The notes: generated by a model from the letters alone, not told the origin. DNA of 64,000 nucleotides from Combretum micranthum (GCA_024138025.1 JAMXBD010000722.1:496001-560000); one strand, 5' to 3'. Positions 21,754-36,410 are shown, counted from the stretch's first letter. Program-made: numbers and translations.

Positions 21754-24700
21754 TGTCACGCTCCAAAGGGTACCCAAAAAGCGACAGTCCAACACACTCG
21801 ATATTTAAACTTAAGTATGACACCCTTAGTCATCCCATAAGTTTACATGTCGGGTGTAAGGTGTACTTGCATAACTTTTAGGATCACACTTTGAATCGAA
21901 TAGTCTAAAGAAGGCATATATTAGCATTAAGAATAGAAATCACAACGAGATAAATAAGTTAAGTCCTTACAAAAGTCAAGGGGGCATTCCTCGTCAAAAT
22001 AATAATAGAAGTCTATCCAGTCTAAAACCATATTACAATCATTAGGGTTTATGTAAAGAGATTTTTCTAGAAGTCCATGCCTCTAGCTAGGTCCCGATTT
22101 CTTTAAAAGCTCCTTCACCCAAAAGATAACCCTATGAAAAGTGTTCTCTCGGAACAGCCAAAAATAGGAACACCATAGTAAAACTATCGGGGTGTAAGCT
22201 AACAGGCTTAGTGAGATTCATTTCCAAATATTTAATACTCAACAACAGTATATAATAGATAAGTTATTAGCAGCCATATGAAATGCACAAGCAAATGATC
22301 ATGCAAGCATATGACTTTCTGGAAGCCATATGTGAATGGATTTATGCCCTCCATTCGGGGTTAGGATGGCCATAAGACATGCAGCCATAAATTCCAATTT
22401 TGAGTGGGGTGGTCCATAAGTCATGCAACCATCATCCCGATCTCTTTCTCTTAATTATACAACCTCTGTTGTTTTATTGTTGTAGTTTTATGTGCCTACT
22501 CCACATCCGTTAACTTAAGCAATCTCACATCCTTAATGTTAACATAGGCTCCCTCACCTTCCGCTAATATACTTTTGTCCCACCAAAGGTATATTAGCTA
22601 ATGCAATGTGACTCACTACGTTATATGCATGTACAATTTATTCATATAATCGTGGCATGTTAATTATGTAGATTAAATGCGATCATCGAGAATTTCAAAC
22701 AATCCAAGTCTATACTAGCTCACACAATGATATTTACAACAAGTCTCGTCTCGATATACTTATTATTCATTCAACCAAGATTAAATCACAACTCATCATA
22801 GTTTTATCTTTTTCTTAATTCTAATGCCACTACGATTACAAGCACATACATGAGCACAACTATTTAAGAAATGAACTCACTCGGCCATGGAGAGAAATCC
22901 ACTAGTCGTAGTAGTCCTCGGGGAGTGGAAATCTGTCCTCCAATTCACCTAAGTACAAGAAATACCCGAAATGAGTATTTCTTATAAGGTTCTAATAACT
23001 TAACAATTCTAACTACTAAGTGCGTCAATTCCCGCATGAATATGGTCATAACTTTAAATGACCATATCTAACTCATTTTAACTCGGAATTGAGCATATAA
23101 TATACCGATTCCTATCTACTTCAAAAGATCTATCTATTCCTAATATTATTTTCAAGTTTCGAAAAGGTTTAGGTCACAGAATAAGCTGATCAGTTCTGAT
23201 CGGTCGAAGATTCCAATTTCAAAAAATAGTTTTGTGGATGTTCGTGACGTTTCTAGCATATAGTTCAACCACCCATGCAATAATGATGATTTCTTATCAT
23301 GAATGATACGATATGAACTTGATGCATGCATGCTGTGACATTATTTACCAAAAGGAAAATTAAGAAACTTCTTATTTGTGAAACTCCATGACTATATACT
23401 TTCATGAAAACTAGTTTCCTAACTTTGACCATCTTATTTGTTTTGGCGTTATTTCCTTAAGAAAATCAATTTATCCTTGTCTAAATTGAGTCTTCATTAT
23501 ACCTATTACCTAAGCCTTCATTTCTACACGAAAATTTGCATTTTACACTTTGTAAATATGTTTTCAAATAGGGTTTATACAAAAATCCGAATTTCTTGAA
23601 ATTAAATTTTTGAATGATTCTTTTGAGAAAAACTTGTTTAATGCATTAAAACTTAAGACTTTGAGATACCTATTACTTAAGGACTCCATTTAATACATAA
23701 AACTCCTATTTTGAGCTTAGATGATAGGTTTTCTTATGCCTTACATTCAAAATTACGAATTTCATATGTTGACTACTAACTCAAAATTTTCCATCTAGAT
23801 TCTACTTCTTGTTTTATACATTAACCTTATCAAAACTCATTTCAACTTATAAAAATCACTACTTAATGATACCTATTACCTACACCCTTCATTTTTCACG
23901 TAAAACATGGATTTTAAAATTGATAAAAGGGTTTTTAAAATAGGGTCTTCAAATCATACGAATTTGTCTTTGAACATTTCAAACAAAAACTTTTCCTTTT
24001 CAAGTCCCTTGCTTTATTTACTTAATGATCTACCAACTACCACATCTATATACCTAAAACAAAGCCTTCATGAGTATTAATGCATGAAAACATAAATCAT
24101 CCATAAGATCATAAATGTCAAGCATAGTATAAGCATCTAAAAGCTAGATCTACTACTTATGATGTATAAAATAAAGTTTAAAAGCATGAACATGAAATTT
24201 TTATGCTAGATCTCTACTTTACTCCACTCCTACATGCATGAACATGAAGATATCCCAACAAAAACTTAATCAAACACAAGATCTACTCTTGTGCTGGCTT
24301 GATATTCATGCAGTAGCATTTTCTTGTCCCTAGCAAGTGCTTATAGGGATTTTGAGTGAAAACACTCATGAATAATCTTGCCATTACAAGATTAAATGGT
24401 ATTAAGGCTTAGGAATCATAACCTAAAGCTTGAAATAGATGAGAGATGGAGAAGAAAATGAAGCTTGTGTGTGTGTGTGGGGAGTGGAGTGTCACAGCAA
24501 GAGGGAGGAAGAAGAGAGAGTTTTGTGAGCTTTTACAATAAGTGAAATAAAATGAAAGAGAGAGAAAATAAAAGACTATTTATATTAAATGAAATTAAGG
24601 TTTGTTTTAAGTAATAAAAGGAGATAAAATAAAACAAATTGGGGGGAAAATGGAGGGGGGTGCGCCGGTCCAAGAGGGAGGAAGAGAGAGAGAGACTTGA

Positions 24701-25279
24701 AATTGTTTCAAATTGTAATATATGTAATTAAAATTATAAAATGTAATAATTTGTTAACAGACAAAAATTCTTGGAAAAGAAAATATAATTGAGTGTTTGT
24801 AAGGTTGTAAGACTAGGGTATGGGTGTGTGTGTAGTAGGTTGTACTTGTAAATAGTAATAAATAGTAGATAAGACATCTACTTTACTGGTAGTAAGGAAA
24901 ATACGGGAAAAAAGCTATAACTGTAATTTTTATAACTCGGAAAATTATAAAACGTATATTTTTGAAATCCTTATAAAATTTCGGTTCTAAAAAGAGTATT
25001 TCGAAATATTTTTCTGAGTTTCTAGTTCCGGGCTCGCTTTTCCGTAATGGAGCTCGGGAAAGTCCGGAATAGAAAATTTTTTGAATTCAAAACTTTGTAT
25101 GGTTTGAAATATACTAAAAAACAATAATCCACATTAAATTATTCTATAGAGGTTTTTTTATATAGAAATCGAAGAAAAGCCAGACCTAGGGTTCCTAGGT
25201 TGCTAGTACTAATCCTATTTAGAGTTTTAGTTTCCGATTTATGGAGTTTACTCGGTTACTAAGAAAACCGAGGTTTACA
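21754..25279 (-). mobile_element. LTR C, solo LTR with target duplication ATTAT (3526 bp)
   Basis: Starts TGTCACGCTCC and ends CGAGGTTTACA. ATTAT occurs at 21749-21753 and again at 25280-25284. It is a member of the tandem-repeat subfamily (units around 23500, 23690 and 23885), with a GT microsatellite near 24466, a G-rich tract and GCGCCGG near 24650, and a TATA-like region near 24575. There is no coding content. It is the innermost member of the nest. Confidence 0.9.
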
Positions 25280-27913
25280 ATTATTATTGAATTTAAGGCG
25301 ATCAAAGAATCTCATACAAAGCAAGTGTTATACTACAACAAACATTTAAACCAATTCCGGTCTCGCTATTCTTAGGATTCTTTCAAAGAATTATTTTACA
25401 CACATATCCATTTGTCTTTTCCTAACTCTAATGCAAATAAATTACAAGCACAACAAGTAGAGTATTTAAAGGAAATAAACTCACGATGCCATGTCGACTA
25501 TTCTTCTACATGGATAAGTCGTTCACACACTCCACTCAATCGGAATAATCTTCGGGATATAGGTATCCTTCCTCAGCATCACCTAGCCAAGAAAATACCC
25601 ACAATGAGTATTTCTTGATGATTTTCTTGAATTTTGACAAGACAATGTCAAAAGAACATTAAAGTTCGTATAAAGGAAAGTTCCAATTTATAATGGCCAT
25701 AACTTTGTCATTTTAACTCAGAATCGCACATATAATATACCGATTTCTACCTACTCGAAAAGATCTATTCATTTCTAAAACTACTTTTATCAAACTAAAC
25801 CATTTAGGCCCCGAAACAATAGCGATAAAATTCACCATGAATTTTCCAACTCGAAAACAACTTTAGACCAATCATCCAAAAATTTATTTGTAAATACTTA
25901 GTTATCTATATAGTTGAAAAATTCTCTTTTTATAGCTACATAGTTCGTATTTATTCATGCTCAAGTGTTTATTGTCCAATCATGTTTGTTGAGTAAAGAA
26001 ATATTAATTAGAAATTTAGAAAACAATAGTTTACAAGAAATTCATTTTGTGATTGGTTTTTGAAATGAATACTTTGATTCTTTTTGTTTTTCAAAGAATT
26101 ACTTTATTTTTGACTTATTACTTTTCTAGATGAGTTTTTGAAAAACAATTTTTCTCCTTTTCTAAATTCTTACACAATCCTTCTTTGACTATTTATTTGA
26201 AAAGATCTAAACTTGAAAATCCTCACTTCTTGGTTCCTAAGGTTTTTGCTATGTTATGTTTTCATAGAAATCATTTTGTATCAAAAATCATTTTCTTTTG
26301 AAAAACAAAGTGGGATAATAAATAATTAAAAAAAAAGCTTTTCATAACAAAAGTAGTTTCTAAAATTGTAGTGGGTTCTTTTTGTAACTTGAAAAGAATG
26401 ACTTTATTTTTGTTAAATCATAGATTTTATACTTCACATAAACTTATCTCTAAGTGGTAAAATCTCCTTTTTGTCAATTATTTTTAGAACTTGAAATTTT
26501 GGACAACAATCTAAATGAACATAATTTATGAGAAATAATAGCAAACAAAAATAACATAAATAATAAAGTCAAGTATTGGGAGTCTTAGCTTTTTCAAGGC
26601 TCCTAGGACTAAGAAGTAGACTACTCTCAAAATAAAAATAAAATTAAAGAAAGAAAAATTTGTTTTGACTTGATGACTACAAGTCTAATACTAGAGACTA
26701 GTCTTAAAATAACAAGGAATGAATAAATAAATTGCAATTGGAATAAATAAATAAATTACAAGTGAGCTTATATGCTTTAAAGAATATGTATATATATATA
26801 GATAATAATACTTAGATATAGTAACAATAAATGAACAAAAATAATAACATAAACATAAATAGATTTTCATGAATAAGAACAATACATGAACATAATGTAG
26901 CTTGCATAACATTTAGTCTTTGGAAACTCACACTATGGTCATGTAAAGTTACATGACATGAGAAGAAGAAAAATAATAGGAAATGGTTACCTAAAGAAGA
27001 CTTTAGTAGTATTATGTGGTTTTGGTTTTTGTTTTTGTTGTAGGTAAAAGTTTTTTTGGAATTATTTTGAGAGAGTTTTGGGAGGATATTTGGAGAGAGT
27101 TTTGAGAGGAGAATTTGAGAGAGTTTTTGTATAAAATTTGTGGGTATAAATGTATGAAAGAAGTAAAAGAGGAGGGGGTATTTATAGGAAAATGTGGAGT
27201 GATTTTTGTGTGATTAAAATAAAAGAAAATTGAAACAAATTGAGGAGAGAGATAGGGGGGGGGGGGGGGGGGAGGCGGGGAGGCGCCGACTATCCATGTA
27301 GAGGGGAAAGAGAGAGTTTTTATTTTTGCTTTTTGTTAATTAAATGAAGTAATATGTAGGTAGATGTGAAATAAAGTTATGAGAAAGGTAAAAAGTAAAG
27401 GTTATAGGTTATGGTGTGTGTAAGAGTAGGTGTAAGAAAAAGTAAAGATAAAAAAATAGTGTAGAATAGTAATGAATAATGTAATGTAAAGTAGATATGA
27501 CTAATAAAGTACTGGTAGTAAGAAAATACACGTATAATTGCGATATATGTTATTTTTACTTACCAAAAAATTATAAAACTGATATTTTTGAAAACCTTAT
27601 ATTTTTGCGAGTCTAATGGTATATTCAGAATATTTTTACTATTTTAGGCTCCATGACACGTTTTTCAAGAACTGTGTCCGATCGGGTTTGAAACGAGTTG
27701 CGGTTTTATTAATCGGATCTTTTTACGCTTCCTTAGGTAATTACGTACTATTCTATATTCTAAACTCCTACTTACTCTTACTGAGTTACTTATTCGGGAT
27801 TGCCGGACTTAAGCTATTACGTCTAACTAGGCTTTTGTTGACCTTTATAGTTCCGGTTGACTTCCGGTTTAGGGTTTTAGGCTAAACTAATTCCAAAAAT
27901 TTGGGGGTTTACA
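25280..27913 (-). mobile_element. LTR B, piece 2 of 2
   Basis: Continues B after LTR C; the joined sequence matches the uninterrupted copy near 52340-52380 (TTTAAGGCGATCAA). It holds the hairpin module near 26580-26700, the minus-strand TATA box at 27179-27186 (TATTTATA as written), a run of 18 G at 27255-27272 next to CGCCGAC, and the LTR end GGGGGTTTACA at 27913. Confidence 0.9.
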
Positions 27914-30711
27914 CATGTAGCAGTTTAAGAATAGAAATCATAACAAAATATATGAAATAGGGAATATATAAAGGTCTTACAAATAATAAAGAGGCATTCC
28001 CTCATCAAAAAATATATTCCATCAAGATCAATAGAAGTCTAATAATAATTACATGGAGTTTCACTTAGAAGTCTAAGTCTACATCTAGTCTTTGACTTCT
28101 TCCAAAAATTCCTTAAGCCAAAAGGTAATACTTGAGAGAAGTAACCTCGAGGCTTCAACTATAAATAGGGGTACTGCAAAAGGTATCTATAAGGGGTTAA
28201 GCTTCTTGCTACGTGAGAATTAAATCTACAAGTAAAGTACTCACAAATCAATAATCAATTAAGTTTTTTAGCAAACATATGGGATGTAAGCAAACACGTG
28301 AAAAAACAATACATATGATTTTTCGGAAATCAAATGTTTGAATGAATTTACCCCTCCATTCGATGGTTAGGTGTTTCGAGCAATGAGGCGATAGTTTGCA
28401 AATGATACTTTTGTAGTTTTATACAAATTCCTATTAATTGTTAAAATGTAGTTAATTTAGGTGCCCACTCACCATTTAATTACAGGCAATCAAAGCCATA
28501 TATTATAATTTTGGCTCCTCGACCTCATTGCTATACCCTTGTCTCATCAAGGGTATAGTAATGAATGTAATGTGACTCACTATGTGTCATGCATGAATCA
28601 TTTTATTTAAGTAATGATGGCATAATATTAGTCATTTTATAAGTGATCATAGAATTTGCAGATAAATCATTCTTATACTAAATCATACAATGATTAGTTA
28701 ACAATTCCCATCTTGATATACTTATCATAATTTCATTCATATAAGTAAAGCACATGCATTATCATGTTTTATCTTTTCCTAAAGTCTAGTGCCACTAAAC
28801 TACAAGCAAATACATAAGTACAATTACAAGAATTTAAACTCACTCCGCCATAACAGTAGAAACTTCTAATCAATGTAATATTCTAGTAAGGTAGCTTGGA
28901 CTCTACATCACCTATACAAGAGAAATACCCAAAATGAGTATTTGTAGAAAGGTCTACTTAAACTTGTAACACTATTTTACTAAGTTCATCAAAATTTGCG
29001 TAGAGTGAATTTTCAACTTAAAATGGTCATAACTTACTCATTTTAACTCAGAATTTCGCATATTATATACCAATTTCTACCTACTCAAAAAGATATATCC
29101 ATTTCTAAGGTTATTTTCTTCATAAAAGGTCATTTGGTTTTCTAAAAGGCATGGTACATATTCAACATGAAATTCTCAGTCTTCGTAAAACAATTTTTTA
29201 AACTCATCTTTATTAAAAAATCCTTTAGCAAAAATATAGATATGTATAGGATTGAAAAATCTTTTGAGTATATATATATAGTCTCATATTATATGCAAAA
29301 ATTCTAATGGTGTTGCCCCAACGATTATTTTTATAAAACAATTTTGTCTTATGGTGATAAAAACTTGAATCTTAACAATTTCTTTTCTAAGTGTTTTGGA
29401 GGAACTTTATATTTTCTTAGGTTATTGTAATTGAGTATATTCTTATTTTGTTTTCCAATTTCTTTTCTAAATCAAATAAAATTTTCCCATAATTTTGGTC
29501 TTTTATAATTTTGCTTCTAGTGATAAAAATAAAGTTCTCCAAAATTTTCATTAAGTTGTTGATAACCTATAATGATTTTGAGTTATATATATTTTTCTTT
29601 AAGAAAATGGTTTTGATAAATAAGCCTCTTTCTCTTATATTCGTATTTCTTAACTTCTTTTAAAAAAAAATTTACTTCTAAAAATTGGTCTTTTAATTTC
29701 CTTTACCAATTTTATTTAAAAAGAAATCATCTTGTTGAGAAAATCCAGTGTTTTTGAACTCATCATATTTATACTCTTTTTATTCTTTGAAAATAGGTTC
29801 ATCATTTAGAAACTTGAAAATCGTTATTTTTCTAAGTGGCTTTATAAATTGGTGAATTGATTTTATCTTAACTTTGAAACTTAGTTTACTTCTTGGTTTT
29901 TATTATGAAGTTGGAAAAACTTCAATCTTAAGATTTTTATGAGAAATTTATATACCAACAAATTATTTTTACTAAACCTTAGGTTGTCTTATTATGCAAA
30001 GAAGGTGCTTATTTTCTTTTATTTCCTTAGTAAAATTATCTTTATTGTCATTTAAGAAATCTTTGCGTAAGTTTGGAAAGATTTTGTAAAAATCCATTTT
30101 TTTAAGTTGTTGGTGACAAACTCCTTTATTTAGTGACTAGTTACATAACAAAAGAGTTTTAGTTTCAGGTTCCTTTATTAAAGAAAAAATCCCACTTTAA
30201 ATTTTGTTGAGACAATATCATTATGATGACGCATGTATATAAGTATGTAATATGAAAATGATGAAAATATAAAAAAGAAAAAGATAAGTAGCAAGATATT
30301 AATAAGCAAGATAATATGGTCAAGTATTGAGAACCTTAGCTTCATCAAGGTAACCTGGTCAAGTATTGGGAGCCATAGCTTCATCAAGGCATCCCGGAAT
30401 TAAGAATAGACTAGTCCCAAAAGAAAAAGAAAAAGAAAAAGCAATAATAATAAGATTGTTAGTGAGTTAATGAGTATTTAAGCTCTAGGATATATATAGA
30501 TACATAAATACAGGTAATATGATATAAATGTTAAGTTAGAAAAATAATAATAATATGTACATAAGCAAATCAACATAATATGAAATTTATCCATGAACAA
30601 GAACAAAACATGAACATAGTGTTGCTTCTATAACATTTGAATGTTTAAGAAACATACACAATGATCATGTTAAGTTACATGGCATGATAGAAGGATATGG
30701 GTAAGAATATT
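27914..30711 (-). mobile_element. LTR A, piece 2 of 3
   Basis: Continues A after the CATGT duplication, through the transcribed part of the LTR with its hairpin module near 30300-30420. That module is partly duplicated: the AGCTTCATCAAGG phrase appears twice, near 30340 and 30378. It is cut by LTR D at 30712. Confidence 0.85.
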
Positions 30712-33700
30712 TGTCACGCCCCGAAGGGTACCATAAACGTGGCAGTCCGCCGTACACAATATTAAAGCCTAAGAATGACCACCTCAGTCACGCGAAGGCT
30801 TCCATACTGTGTAAAAGGCGTCTAACACATAAAGGAGACAAATCGGAATGATACATTTTATGTTGATACAATTGAGTAACAATGTAAAGGAAATACAATC
30901 CACTATACTCCAAATACAAAACACTATTACTTCAAAATATAAATCATCAAACTTGAACTACATTCATCCCAAGACTTCACTACATAAACTATTACAAGGC
31001 AAAACGTAAAGCTTAGCCAAAAACTTCGAGCATTCTCATATCTTGCCGGAATCCCGAAGTCATTCTCGACTTCAACCATCTCGGTCCCCACTTAGCATTT
31101 CTTGGTATAACCTGCTCATATAAACAACTATTGGGGTATAAGCTACACTAGCTTAGTGAGAATTCCCTTAGTTTCGTACCATAACAAACATGTTATTAAT
31201 CAATCATATGCTATGCATGAGCAAACACGTGAGCAAGCAATTATGCATGGGTAACCGGAACCCACACACAGAACGGATTTACGCCCTTCGTATCTTGGGT
31301 TAGGAATGGTATTGAGTCTACACGACCGCTGCTAGTCCCCAAGCCCTGGCTCTTAGCACTCGACTCGGCTAGGCTCACAAGGATGCATCCACATGCGCCT
31401 TAGTACCCTAGAATGAGCTCTGGCACCGGGTCTCGTACTCAAACGAGTCCTCGGACCATACCGATCGACCTGCGTAGGAGTAGCACGCTACCAAATGCAA
31501 TATGTCTGATGCGATGCATGATCAATTACTTTTTGCTTAGGTCAAAATATTTATACATTCTTTAGAGTGACCAGGCAATATCATACACATAAATAATATG
31601 AACCGTGCAGTTATCCAATCAAATCGTGGTTTCGATATGCTTTAGTATTCCTTGGCATACATTCATCACAGTCTCATATATCCCATCCCCATTCATATCG
31701 ATTTTTATCTTGTTCCTAAAATTCTAATGCGACTAATTACAAGCACAATCAAGGTAACAAAACAAGGAGAAAACTCACTCAGCCATTGGATCACCGGTCT
31801 TCTAGTAATAATAATCCGGTGGTAGGGAATCGTCGAACTCGGGATAACCTAAAAAGGAAGAAATACTCTAATCAGTATTTCAACTCAAACTAATCCAACG
31901 ACTTCATACGAACTTATCAAATTCGTAATTCGCGTCCTAAGCGGGAATTCCAACTTAAAACGGCCATAACTTGGTCATTTTAACTCGGAATCTCGCAAAT
32001 TTTATATCGATTTCTATCTACTTCGGAAGAGCTTTCTAAATACGAAGTTTAAATCAAGTTTTGAAAATATCTAAGCCTCGGAAATGAGGGATCAGATCTG
32101 TACAGCGGTATCAATTCCGAAAATGCGGTTTTCATGAATGCACTTGAGATTCCTAAGTAAATGAACTAAATGCAATGGTAATGATTTTCCCTATCATGAA
32201 TGTCATGATATGAACTTAATGAGTCTATGTTCTTATAACTTTTTATTTAAAGAATTTAAATAAACTTTTCTTAGAAACCATTTCATACCAATGTTTAGTA
32301 AGTGAATTTACTACACTTGACACACTACATATTACAAGGATTTTCTTTAGAAAACTCTACTTTGCTTAAAGAATTTTGACCCTTATATTAGTTATATCCT
32401 AAGGCCTTTATTTCTTTAATAAAATCTCATTTATAAACTTTTAAGTGGGTCTTTACTATGGGGTTTCCAAAAATCCGAATTTAGAAAATTCCACTTTCAA
32501 GTTGATTCCTTTAGGAAAAATATATTTTATACTTAAAACTTTAAGTATTTATTATACTATATCCTAAGGACTTCATTTATTTAAGAAAATACCATTTTTG
32601 AAGTTGGAAAAATAGTGTTTTCTAACCATACATCCATTATTACGAATTTCATCTATGACTTTTAGTTCAAAACTTCTATTGGACTTCATTTCTTGTTTCC
32701 AACATTTTCTTTAGAAAAATCTCATTTAGACTCATGAAAAATACTACCAAACATTATCTATTACCCATAGGCTTCATTTCTCTTGTAAAATACATGTTTA
32801 GAAGTTGATAAAAGTGTTTTTAACCTAGGTTTCTAAAGTCATCCGAATTTACACAAGTTCATATTTTGAAAAGTGTTTTCCTTTTTGACTTTATTAACTT
32901 ATCTAACCATAGATCTATACTAGGAAGGTTATTTACTAAAGACAAAAGCATTAAAGACTATTAATGCACATAAACACAAATAAAATGAGATCTTAAATGC
33001 CTACATGATAATGAGTAGTAAAATGATAGATCTACTTATCAAATGCTTAAATGAGTTTTGAAAACATAAAAACTATTTTTATAAAAGATCTTTTGTTAAA
33101 ATACTTTTTGATAAAAATAAAGCTTTTGGCATGAAAGCTCCTTTAAATGTTAGATCACTTTGTAATGGTTCGGTATTCTTGTTTGATATCTCATTGTCCC
33201 TACAAAAGATCATGGGGACACTTGGTTGAAATATCCAAGAATCACTTAGCCATAACAAAGATCTAAGGTGGAAAGGGTAAAAGCTTACTTACTTGAAGTA
33301 GAAAGGAGATGTAAAGAGAAATGAAGTTGTGTGTGTGTGTGTGGGGCTTCAAATTTTCGGCCAAGAGGGAAAGAGAGAGGTTTTTGAGAGCTTTTTACAC
33401 TTTGTAAAAGTGGAGAATGAAAGAATGAAGAGAGAGAGAGAAAAAAGTAGTTTATATATAAAGTGAAATTAGGTTAAAATGGAATAAAACAAATAAAAAA
33501 AAATTGCAAATTGAAACTTGTGGGGGGGGGGGGGGTGGTTTTCATGCCGGCACTATTCATGGAGGAGGGAAAAAGAAAGTTTGATTTTCTTTTTGATTTG
33601 GCTTTGATTTGAATTGTGTACCATTTGTCATAATTGTCTTGATTTTAAGAGACAAAAAGTAATTTAGAAAGGTGATTGATTGAGTGATGGTAAGGGTTTG

Positions 33701-34195
33701 AAATGGTAGAGTGTGCTAATAGGTAGACTAGGTAGTATAGGTGGTACTTTTTGAATAGTAGTGAATAGTTGACAAGACAATTTAATTTCCGGTAGTAAGG
33801 AAATACGAAATAAAAGGCTATAACTGTATTTTTCGTAAGCCGGTAAATTATGAAAAATATATTTTTGAAATCCTTATTTTATTTCGATTCAAATGAGTAT
33901 TCATAAAGAAATTTTTGAAATTCTAGTTCCGGGGCACGCTTTTCCATAATGGGTCTCGGGATGACCCGGAGTTGAAATTTTCTCAAAATCTGATCTTTTC
34001 TTGGTTTGAAATATAGTCGAGAACTATATTCAAAATTAATTTTTCTTATAAAAGTTTCTTATTTGGAAACCGTGGAAAAGCCGGAATTTGGGTTTCTAAG
34101 TCTTTCTCACAAAGCTTGAACTAAACCGGTTTAGGGTTTCTTTTTCTGGTTTTCGAAGTTTACTTGATTACTAGGAAACCCAGGGTATAATAATA

Positions 34196-34232
<37 letters not shown>

Positions 34233-35493
34233 TTATGTAATGAAATAAAATGAATAGTGCAAAAGACTAATCAATTACCGGTAGAAATGAAAATACGGTA
34301 AAAAGGTTATAACTGTAACTTTTATAACCCAAAAAATTATATAACTGATATATTTAGAAATCTTATAAAATTACGAGTCTAACGGTACTAATGGTATGTT
34401 TTTGATATCTCGAGCCATGGGACACGCTTTTCAAAGTCTGTATCCGAACGGGTTCGAGATAGGTCAAAAATTTACCAATCTGATATTTTTAAACAAACCT
34501 ATATTACTACGAGCTATTCTACATATTTACTACCTCTTGGCCTCTAGAGTTAAGGGCGCTAGATTGCCGGACTTAAGCTATTGTATTCCAGTTAGGGTTT
34601 CCGGGTGATTTTCCGGTTTAGACCTTTGCCAATTTGGAAACTGATATTTACGTTTATATAACATATGTAGTTGAGATATTTATTTCAAATTTTATTTTTA
34701 TAAGTCTTTAATATCTCTTATTGCCTTCGAAAATCTTGAATTGAATTATTATATCCGGAGTTATATCGGTAATGGTTACCGGATATGATTTTCTTGAGTT
34801 TGAGTCAAATATCTATTTTTGGAATGATTTTTGGGGAAATCTTGATTTTTATAATTTGCTTTGAAAAAAGGATCTTCATAGTGTTTTGTTTTCGAATTTT
34901 TTTTGCTTCGATTTAAGGTTTTATGAACAATTGGTTAACTTAAGGATTATTAAATTTGTTATTTCGTTTCTTGAATTCTTCCTTCTTAAGATTACGAGAT
35001 TTCAATTTCCAACTCGTTCTATGATTCTTGGGAGTTTGATTTGATCGTTACGGCTTTATTGTGATTTTCGTCTCTTAGGATTATTAGTCTGGTCGTTTGG
35101 GAATTTCCAAAGTCTATATTTTATTATTGGCAGATAAAGTATTCTTAATCGTGCCAAAGCCTAGTTATGGAATTGGCCTTTGGTGATCTCCTGATCCTTT
35201 AAATTGTCATGTTATGGATTAACTTGCTTTTTAGCAAATTATCACTGTGTTTTATTTTTATCCGTTTTTATGAATTATAGATTAGGTAGAAGTTTATCTT
35301 ACATAAGGGTTTTTGGACTTAAGGACTTTTGTAGTCCTTATATTATTTTTAGATTTTGTCAAGACTAATGAATTCTTACTTTCGTTTATATTTCGGGACT
35401 CGTTCAAAGTTCGGTTTTAATTTGGAGTGATTTTTAGGGTTTATTTTCGAAGTTCATCGTAGAATTATTTACCGAAATTTTCCGGAGCTTACA
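30712..35493 (-). mobile_element. LTR D, solo LTR with target duplication ATATT (4782 bp)
   Basis: Starts TGTCACGCCCCG and ends CCGGAGCTTACA. ATATT occurs at 30707-30711 and 35494-35498, and the host LTR A resumes exactly there (ATTTACCTAAAG compares with GGTTACCTAAAG near 26990 in B). D is over 1 kb longer than its relatives: it holds a second U3-like section, with one LTR-start-like end at about 34189 followed by a TAA microsatellite (34186-34230), then another U3 up to 35493. It looks like a composite LTR. The outer U3 resembles the plus-strand LTR that starts at 40130. Confidence 0.82.
34186..34230 (+). repeat. TAA microsatellite in LTR D
   Basis: A run of TAA units with one interruption lies at the join between the two U3-like sections of LTR D. 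Confidence 0.85.
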
Positions 35494-36410
35494 ATATTTA
35501 CCTAAAGATAAAATATGAAAGTGGTATTGTTAAAAAAGTTTGGAGAGTGTATGTGTGTAGAAAGAGTATAAGAAAAATGGGTAGTAGAGAAAGGAAAAGA
35601 GAGATTTTTCTGGGAGAGAATTTGTGAAGTGAATTTGAGAGAGTTTTAGTATGGTAAATGAATGTGTAAAAGAAATTGAAGAAGATGGGGTATTTATAGA
35701 AATTTTTGGAGTGAAAATTATGTGAATTAAATAAATTAAAAAATAAAATAAAATATGGATGAAAGAGAGAGAGAGGGCCGACGTGATGGGTGAGAGGGGA
35801 AGAGAGAGTGATTTTTTATTTGCTTTGTATTTTTGTTAATCAAAAGTAATAAGTAGTAAGGTTTGATGTGAATGAAGATATATGAGAAATGTAAAAAGTA
35901 GAAATAGGATGTTAGAGTGTAAGAATAGGTGTATAAAAGTATAAATAAGTGAATAGTAATGAACAGTGTAGAATAGTATTATGAATAGTAGATAAGACAA
36001 TTTAATACCGATAGTAAAGAAAATATACATAATTAAGCTATATATGATATTTTTAGATATCGAAAAATTATAAAATTGATATTTTTGAAATCCTTGTATT
36101 TTTACAAGTTTATTAGTGTTATCGGAATATTTTTGCCATCGATGGTACTGCAACACAGTTTTCGAAAACTGATCCCATTTGGATCTGAAAGATACAAAAA
36201 ATTATTGAATCTGATATTTTAATGCATCCTTATATTATTACGAACTATTATCCATTACTATTTCAATTTTATTGTTTTGGGGTTAAGAGCACGAGATTGT
36301 CGGATTTAATCTATTAGGGTTTAATATATGTTTGTTGACCTTAAGGTTTCTAGTTGACTTCCGGTTTAGGGTTTAAGCATAAACCGTAGCATAAAATCTA
36401 AGGGATTACA
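35494..36410 (-). mobile_element. LTR A, piece 3 of 3
   Basis: U3 end of A: minus-strand TATA box at 35691-35698, purine-rich block with GGCCGAC near 35776, and the LTR terminus CTAAGGGATTACA at 36410. The distance from TATA to LTR end, about 710 bases, equals that in B and in the LTRs at 58697 and 59573. Confidence 0.85.

Noticed and set aside
27616..27885. 89-codon plus-strand hydrophobic ORF
   Set aside because: Antisense to the U3 end of LTR B; hydrophobicity comes from T-rich composition.
34189..34195. Target duplication around LTR D if it ended at about 34189
   Set aside because: No 5-base match with the left flank ATATT; the match and the resumption of LTR A are found at 35494 instead.
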